DNA of 64,000 bases from Hypomesus transpacificus. Its lineage: Eukaryota; Chordata; Actinopteri; Osmeriformes; Osmeridae. A model generated the notes under the pieces. The model was not told the origin of the DNA. It saw nothing but the letters and a program-made list of their open reading frames with translations, and did not search any database. The DNA lies in assembly GCF_021917145.1 (NCBI RefSeq), contig NW_025813837.1, positions 3,010,091 through 3,074,090 of the forward strand, read 5' to 3'. Shown here piece after piece: positions 44,409 through 64,000 of this stretch. The position numbers were made by a program, and so were the translations under genes. Position 1 is the stretch's first letter; every line of letters starts with the position of its first letter.

Positions 44409-45438
44409 AACCTCTCTCACTGACACACACGCACGCACACACACACGCACACTACAGCATGGATTTTAATAAGGAAAAATGGCTGCCTTTTTTTGTTTTT
44501 GTTTTCTACACAAGCCTCACACACAAAAGAATGCAGTTTTGTTGTGTCGTGGGAAAGACATGTGCGGACCTGAATACACGGAAAATGAATAGGTATTTCC
44601 AAGGGTCGTTAACCAGTACTAAGGAGAAAAGCAAAGCTGAAAAGTCAAATAGCAAAAAACTGGCCAGGTGATTTTCAATACAATTTCATGTGGCAATGGC
44701 CCCTATGGACGATATGCAAAAAAGAGAAAAGACATTAGCATCCTTGTACAAAAACAATAGTAAATCAAATATGGTAATAAAAAATAAGGGTAAAGTGTAA
44801 ATATATATTCATATTTATAAATTTCTAACTGTATTTACAAGAAGATTGTAATTTCAATGAAACAAATGGATCACCGCCCTAACATATACAAGATATGAAT
44901 GTCTCTTGATAATATATTCAGAAAATTTGGTCTTGGAAAACAAAACGCTTTCATACATCACCGACAAGCAACAGTTGGAAAAATACATCAGACACAATAA
45001 CAGGCACCCAGATCCCTGTTCTACGTTTCCTCTGTAGAACTCTCGTCCTGTAGAACTCTCGTCCTGTAGAACTCTCAAGACTGGAGGAGACAGCAGGGTT
45101 CTGTCCCGCTCCGGTACAAGGACAGAGAAAACCCCTCTCAACAATAGAAAGGGCCCCCACCCAAAAAATAGAAAAGAGACCACACAAATATCCACTTCAG
45201 CCATGAGGAGGCAGGAAACTCCTGAGTCCTTGTAACAGGCTGCTGTGAGAGTTTCAGAGGGGGGGTTGGGTGGGGGTTGGTGGGGGCCTCCAAGCTCCCT
45301 CTCTCTCAGAGCACCAGTGTTTAGCTTCATCTCTGGGGGCCGGGGTGAGGCGGGTGAGGGGATGGTGTGGAAGAGTCCAGCCCAGCTGCTATTGTAGGAG
45401 AGGGGAGGGGGATGGGAGAGGGGGAGGGATGTGAGGTA

Positions 45439-58894
<13,456 letters not shown>

Positions 58895-60235
58895 CTGGGG
58901 AGCAGCAGGGCAAAGGGCAAAACGTCAGAGCAGGACACCAAGAGGGGGAGGGGGGGAGGTGTAGCATGGAAACAAACTACTTCCCAGGGTGGCGGGAGTC
59001 AGAAGTTAGTTGAGTTACACAGCGACGTCAGTAAGCCATAACTTGACTGCGACACACCGTGTAAGGGGCGGGCCTTCGCACGTTAAAAGATCCAGTGAGC
59101 CAAAAGTAAAGAGAGCCGTCCACAACTTTAGACCACACTGTGCCAAGTCGAACGCCGACCACATCTGTTTTAGACGATCACACGGACCGACAGGCACGTC
59201 GCCTTCCCAACCCAGAGACGGGATCAGACGTCTCTCTCTCTCCAATCCCCCCCCCCCCCCCCCCCCCCACAGCAGGCTTATTGAATCCCACCCCTGGTTG
59301 GCCTCGCGCTGAGCACAACACCAAGCAGCGCCGCCAGCTCCCCTTTCCCACTTCCCCCAACACCTCCCCCCCCCCAACCCCCTTCCGTTCCCTCCTCACC
59401 CATCTCTCCCCAAATTAAATCGCTTCCTGAATTAGTCAGGGGCCAATCGCCTGGCTGGCAGGGAGCTCCTTGTGAGAGGAAGGTGGAATTAGATTAGAGG
59501 AATGGATAGGGGGCGGCTTCACGTAGTAGACACCTGAGTCCCCTCTTCAGCTTCTGAGACTGGGAAAAGCAGGGAGAGGGTGGGGGAGGGGGGTGGAGGG
59601 GGGAAAGGGGTGTAACCCGATTACGCTGACACAATGTCCATCAGGTGTCGTCTTTCTGTTTACGGAGGCCGAGCGCGTCGCGGGCCACCTTGTCCCGAGA
59701 TTCTTCCTCCGTGCGTGCGGGGCGGGGGGGGGGGAACGGCGGGACGCCGTTCTCGTTGAGAACGGCGTCCTGCCTCCAAACTCCCTGCTTAGGCGTGCCA
59801 CAGGATCGATGACCACACGCACAGTAGACCACACTGACATAATCACAGTGGAGGGCTTTGATACATTGTGATGGTGGGCTGAGGGCCACTTCGCTACGGG
59901 TGCCAACGCGTGTTCGGAAAAATCTACTGACGCCATCTAATGTCCCGAAGGCCGGGTATGCACTGTTTGTGTGCGTGTCTGGAACATAAACCGGGCTGTC
60001 CGTCCAAACAGAGAGCACAGCCCTGACGGCGTCCCCTCAGGACAACATGGGCAAACCTGATCACAATAATCCCTCCCTCCCGTCTCAACAAAGGGATCCA
60101 AACAATGAAGGGGAGAACGGGGCGTGGGGGGGGGGGAGGGGGCGAAAGCGTGCGCAAGAGAGCGGGAGAGACAGAGAACTGGATAGTGGGAGCTGATATG
60201 GAGTCTCCAGTAGATATCTCTGTTCTAGAGACGTA

Positions 60236-60437
60236 GAGAGAGAAAGAGAGACGGACAGATAGACAGACAGAGACAGACTTTGAATTAAAACCAAAGTGAG
60301 AGAGACAGAGACAGAGAGAGAGACAGAAACAGACAGAGAGAGAGAAAGAGACAGAGACAGAGAGGTGGAGAGAGGGGGGGGTGGAGAGAGAGGTGGAGAG
60401 TGAGAGAGAGACAGAGAGAGAATTACAGAGAGGGAGG

Positions 60438-60503
<66 letters not shown>

Positions 60504-60625
60504 CAGAAACAGAGAGAAAGAGAGAGAGAGGTGGAGAGTGAGAGAGAGAGACAGAGACAGAGACACAGAGACACAGAATCACAGAGAGGGAGAGAGAGAG
60601 GGAGAGAGAGAGAGAGAGAGAGAGG
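60236..60625. repeat. (GA)n microsatellite block
   Basis: About 390 bp of GA repeats with GACAGA, GGTGGA and GGGG interruptions. The 100-250-codon open frames over it are repeat artefacts. Confidence 0.95.
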
Positions 60626-62588
60626 GCAAGCGAGGGCGAGAGAGCCTGCAGCGGCAGGTTCCAGTGCCAGTTGCCATGGTGACCCCAGTTGGGCCTAGTA
60701 AAGGTATTTCCTGGATCCCGTATGTCTGACAGGCCCTTAATCCCAGCAGGAAGGAGGCCAGGGGGTAGGATCAACTTTCTCCTCAAAAAACAAAACCAAA
60801 GAGAAGGGGGGACAGGGAAGCAGGGGAGGCATTTAGGGGAACCATCCAGAAGAGACACGCGGCTTCAAACTGAAGCTCTCCGCGCGGTGTGTGGGGGCCA
60901 TACAGTTTGTTTTCCCCTCCTCACCCTCTGAATGCTGATGTCACTGATAAGGCTATGTCAACATTCCAGCTATTTATCTAGCCACAGACATCCCATAAAG
61001 ACCCAGGAAGAGCTGTAAAAATGGACCTGATGCTTTTGCAAAGGCCGTCTTTTTTGTGTTTGAGGTCCAACACTTACTACTGGAGTCACTCCACACCAAA
61101 CACTTTCTACTCCTGAATATATTATACTTCCAGTTGGGTGTGTGTGATCATACAAGTCAAAGAGCACTATATTACAACACTTAAACTATTGCTCCCTCAC
61201 CATTTCCTGTTATAATATCACAAGGTGTGTAGAAATGGACAAATAGGTGAAGCTCTAGTCTATCTATGAGGACGTTTGTTTTTGTAAATTCTTCTTATTC
61301 TATGATGGGATTAAGGAGAGCAACCCAGTTGGAATAGTCTGGCTCTCATGCATCCTTTCCAAGCAATTGAGAAAAAAGATTATGTGATTGACATCCCTAA
61401 AAATCATCCTAATCACACAAACCATGAAAGAGATTTTGTTTTAAGGAGTAAACTAGCAACCCCAGATTTTGCATGGGTGGAGGAGTGGGGCTTAGTGTGT
61501 GTGTGTGTGTGTGTGCGTGTGTGTTGGCGGCAGTTTCTAGAACCTGCTTAGGCTTCAGAATAGGAAGTAATACGCTGTGTGAACGACCGTAGAGATTTCC
61601 TGCTCTGGTTGGAGTGATGGTGGACTGCTGCACACTGCGACAGGCAGAGCACAGACACGGCACATGACTAAGTACTAAGGATGCACATTAAATCAGCGAC
61701 CATATTGAAATAACATTTACTATACAACGTACAACTTCTTTGTATTTTATTTTTAAAGGGAAACCCAGACATAATATTTCATGGCGTTTTAAAACATTTT
61801 TTTAAACCTCTTTTTGTAAGGCTGAATTCTTAAAATAAATAAATAATGAAAATACCCCTAAAACTACTTTCTCACATTAGCACATCCCTGGCAGAAAGAA
61901 CATTCTCAAGATGAGTGGGTGGAGGGGCAAGAAGAGGGTCTTCTAGAGCCACAATAGCCACTTTTCTATCTCGCATTAGCATTGTCAATGAGGCGACTCC
62001 CTCTGTTGAAAACCACTGCAAGGCAGAGCCAAAGTCCTACAGGGAAAAAACAAAACAAAAGCACACTGTTCTTTAGAACAGTCCTTCACGGCTACCATAG
62101 AGTCCTCAGCCTCGTAAGAATGCCATGGTTACAGGTGTTCCATAGAACAGGACGGCAACAAGCCCGGCCCTTCAGTCCACTTCATTAGCCTCATGCTATG
62201 TGATATTCAGGCGAGGAGAGGGCCCCTCCCACCCTCCCAAGCCCCTTCTCAAGGCCCAGAACCGGCTCTCCGTGTCCCAGGGCCCTTCAGTGAAGAGGCA
62301 GGGTCACTTGTCCTGTGACTAACAGAGCTGCAGGGCTCCAGGCAGGAAGTGAAGCTGGGAGCCAAAGGGACTCTCGATGAGCATAGTTCCCATGGGGGAC
62401 CTCCGAATGACTCGTCTTCTTTAGAGAGTTCACTCTTTCATGGGGATTACAATAAATGAATGTCGAGGTGGGGGGGGGGCGACACACGACATAGGTCGCA
62501 GTCAGAATATCCCGCAATTAAAAATTGAATGATATTTAATTGACTTAAGAGTGCTTGTCAAACTGTTCACATGGTCACTGGCCAAGTA

Positions 62589-62590
62589 AA

Positions 62591-62635
<45 letters not shown>
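62589..62635. repeat. Poly-A then (AT)n microsatellite
   Basis: A run of A followed by about 18 AT units. Confidence 0.9.
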
Positions 62636-62639
<4 letters not shown>

Positions 62640-64000
62640 AGCTCATGATATGATCCTTTAATAGATATCCCACTTAAAAGAATTTGAAGCACATGGTAAC
62701 TGGACAGGCGTTTAAATATTTTCTCAAGTGAACATAGTGACAAACAGAGAAACCCACCAAAGAGACATGCATAAAACATGGCTTTTTCCACGTCATTTAG
62801 CAGTTCTGTTTCCCCGCCCCAACACAAAAGGAATGTGACCAAATGCTTCTGCTGTGGTTGTCTGTCGACAGCTGAAGCCATCAGTCACCCAACGGGGGTG
62901 CGGAGGAAAAGTGATGCATACCCAAGCAGTGTTGGGGGTGGGGTGGACCGGGGAGGGGGCGGTAGGGGATAAGCAGGGGAGCGCATAGATAGTACCTGGC
63001 CATTTGGTGATTGAAAACCAGGCTGGAGAGACAATGCATCACACTCCCCACCCTGCAATATATCCAAGAGATTCGTCCGTAAACCAATCCACTTCTGCGA
63101 AACCCTATCTCTGAGGTGTGGGGAGGGTTCCAACTAAAGATCTTTTTTTTTTCTCTCTTTTTCTCTATAATTTATAGTTACTGTCAGTTCCCTTTTCTCT
63201 CAATGACAACAAAAACCTCTTCATTACAAAAGGGGGGCGAGGAGACAAGCAGGGGCAGCCAGGTAGAGCTTCCCTCCAGCCCCAGATGGCAGCCATTCAC
63301 TCCCTGCTCTCCTCGGTTCAGCGATAAACACAGTCTTAAAATAAACTAGGCAGGCCTTGCTGCCCAAGAGAGACCCCCCCCCCCCTTTTCATAATTACAG
63401 TCATTATAATACCGGGGGCTTTATCATATTCCTTTTGTAGCGTTCCACTTCCGACTGCTGGGTGTAAACATCCCGAAGCTCCTAGCCACAGGTCCAGGCA
63501 GCCATCGAGCTACACTATTGGAACACGGCCAAGGGATACATTTTTCAGGATTCAATTTCACTGCCTTTTCTTGGGGGTGGTGGGGGGGGTGGACGGAGGT
63601 TCCTCCCCCTCCTCCCCCCTCCTCTACTGAACTTTTACCATTCGGGTGCCTTTTTTGCAGGCAATCCAGTTGAGCCTTTTAAAGAACACAGAGACTGTGT
63701 CTAAGTTAGGGAGGGGGAGGTTTGTTGTTGATAAACAGGTAAATTACTGTTTTGGTTGAAATACCCCTCTTGCTTCCAACTATACATGCAGTAAGATGTT
63801 GTTCTTCCCCAAGGTGAAGTAGTTCTTCAGTTTACCATGCACTACCAGTAAACCAACACAAGACAGCCAAAGTCAACCTGCTTCCAACATATATAAGTCC
63901 ACCAGCCAAAATCTCGATCATAACTTTAACAACAGCCCAGTGAAAACACTGGGGGTTTTTTTGCTCAAGGAAATGTCTTCGTGTAACGGATTTTGGGCAA

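Larger units (their letters stand above)
58900..64000. other. fgfr1a 5' intronic or upstream region
   Basis: No exon recognised. The signal-peptide exon expected upstream of 58894 (ending in phase 1) was sought on the minus strand and not found. The stretch holds a poly-C run (59246-59268), a long (GA)n block (60236-60625), an (AT)n repeat (62600-62635) and several G/C runs; 61.2-62.5 kb and 63.1-64 kb are unique sequence. Confidence 0.5.

Noticed and set aside
58895-58967. ATG at 58967 as an alternative fgfr1a start in frame with the D1 exon
   Set aside because: The sequence between is a typical acceptor with polypyrimidine tract (CTGCTCCCCAG), and the encoded leader is not a convincing signal peptide. 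The true signal exon is more likely upstream.
61600-61665. Minus-strand ATG with a mildly hydrophobic stretch as the missing fgfr1a signal exon
   Set aside because: No donor in the required phase (1) follows at a suitable distance, and the hydrophobic run is too short.

Overview
This is a window of a ray-finned (teleost) fish nuclear genome. The evidence is split vertebrate genes with canonical GT-AG introns, tRNA-derived SINEs, a non-autonomous hAT element, long microsatellites and many poly-G runs. The recurrent SINE (about 190 bp, ending in a 'GGATAAGAGCGTCTGC'-type tail) resembles families I associate with smelts, pikes and salmonids; that placement is only a suggestion. There are no operons, CRISPR arrays or phage genes.

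Six genes are supported: nkx3-1 (+, 3229-3953), slc25a37/mitoferrin-1 (-, 11820-17405), entpd4 (-, 21575-26655), chmp7 (-, 28115-30318), lgi3 (-, 31418-36619) and fgfr1a (-, 45439-58894, 5' incomplete). They correspond to human 8p genes (NKX3-1, SLC25A37, ENTPD4, CHMP7, LGI3, FGFR1), so this is a compacted 8p-like synteny block. I resolved exon boundaries by hand. Reading phases agree across every junction except for one apparent single-base deletion inside entpd4 exon 3.

Layout: 1-3100 intergenic with one SINE; 3.1-4.3 kb nkx3-1 with TATA box and poly(A) signals; 4.4-11.8 kb intergenic with a hairpin, a SINE and a (GA)n array; 11.8-17.6 kb slc25a37 with a 917-bp hAT element in intron 1; 17.7-21.5 kb intergenic or 3' UTR; 21.6-26.7 kb entpd4; 27.5-30.4 kb chmp7 with a SINE in its 3' UTR; 30.9-37.3 kb lgi3; 37.3-45.4 kb mostly repeats, including a 2-kb-spaced duplication; 45.4-58.9 kb fgfr1a with both IIIb and IIIc exons; 59-64 kb fgfr1a intron or 5' region dominated by GA repeats.

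The genes do not form one pathway. They are a homeobox repressor, a mitochondrial iron carrier, a Golgi nucleotidase, an ESCRT-III protein, a secreted synaptic ligand and a receptor tyrosine kinase. I found no convincing new multi-gene system. The observations most worth following are the entpd4 frame break, the apparent lack of the alternative 'VT' splice donor in fgfr1a, the IIIb/IIIc intron elements, the ETS-motif minisatellite in fgfr1a, the young hAT element, and an unexplained hairpin at 4702-4758.
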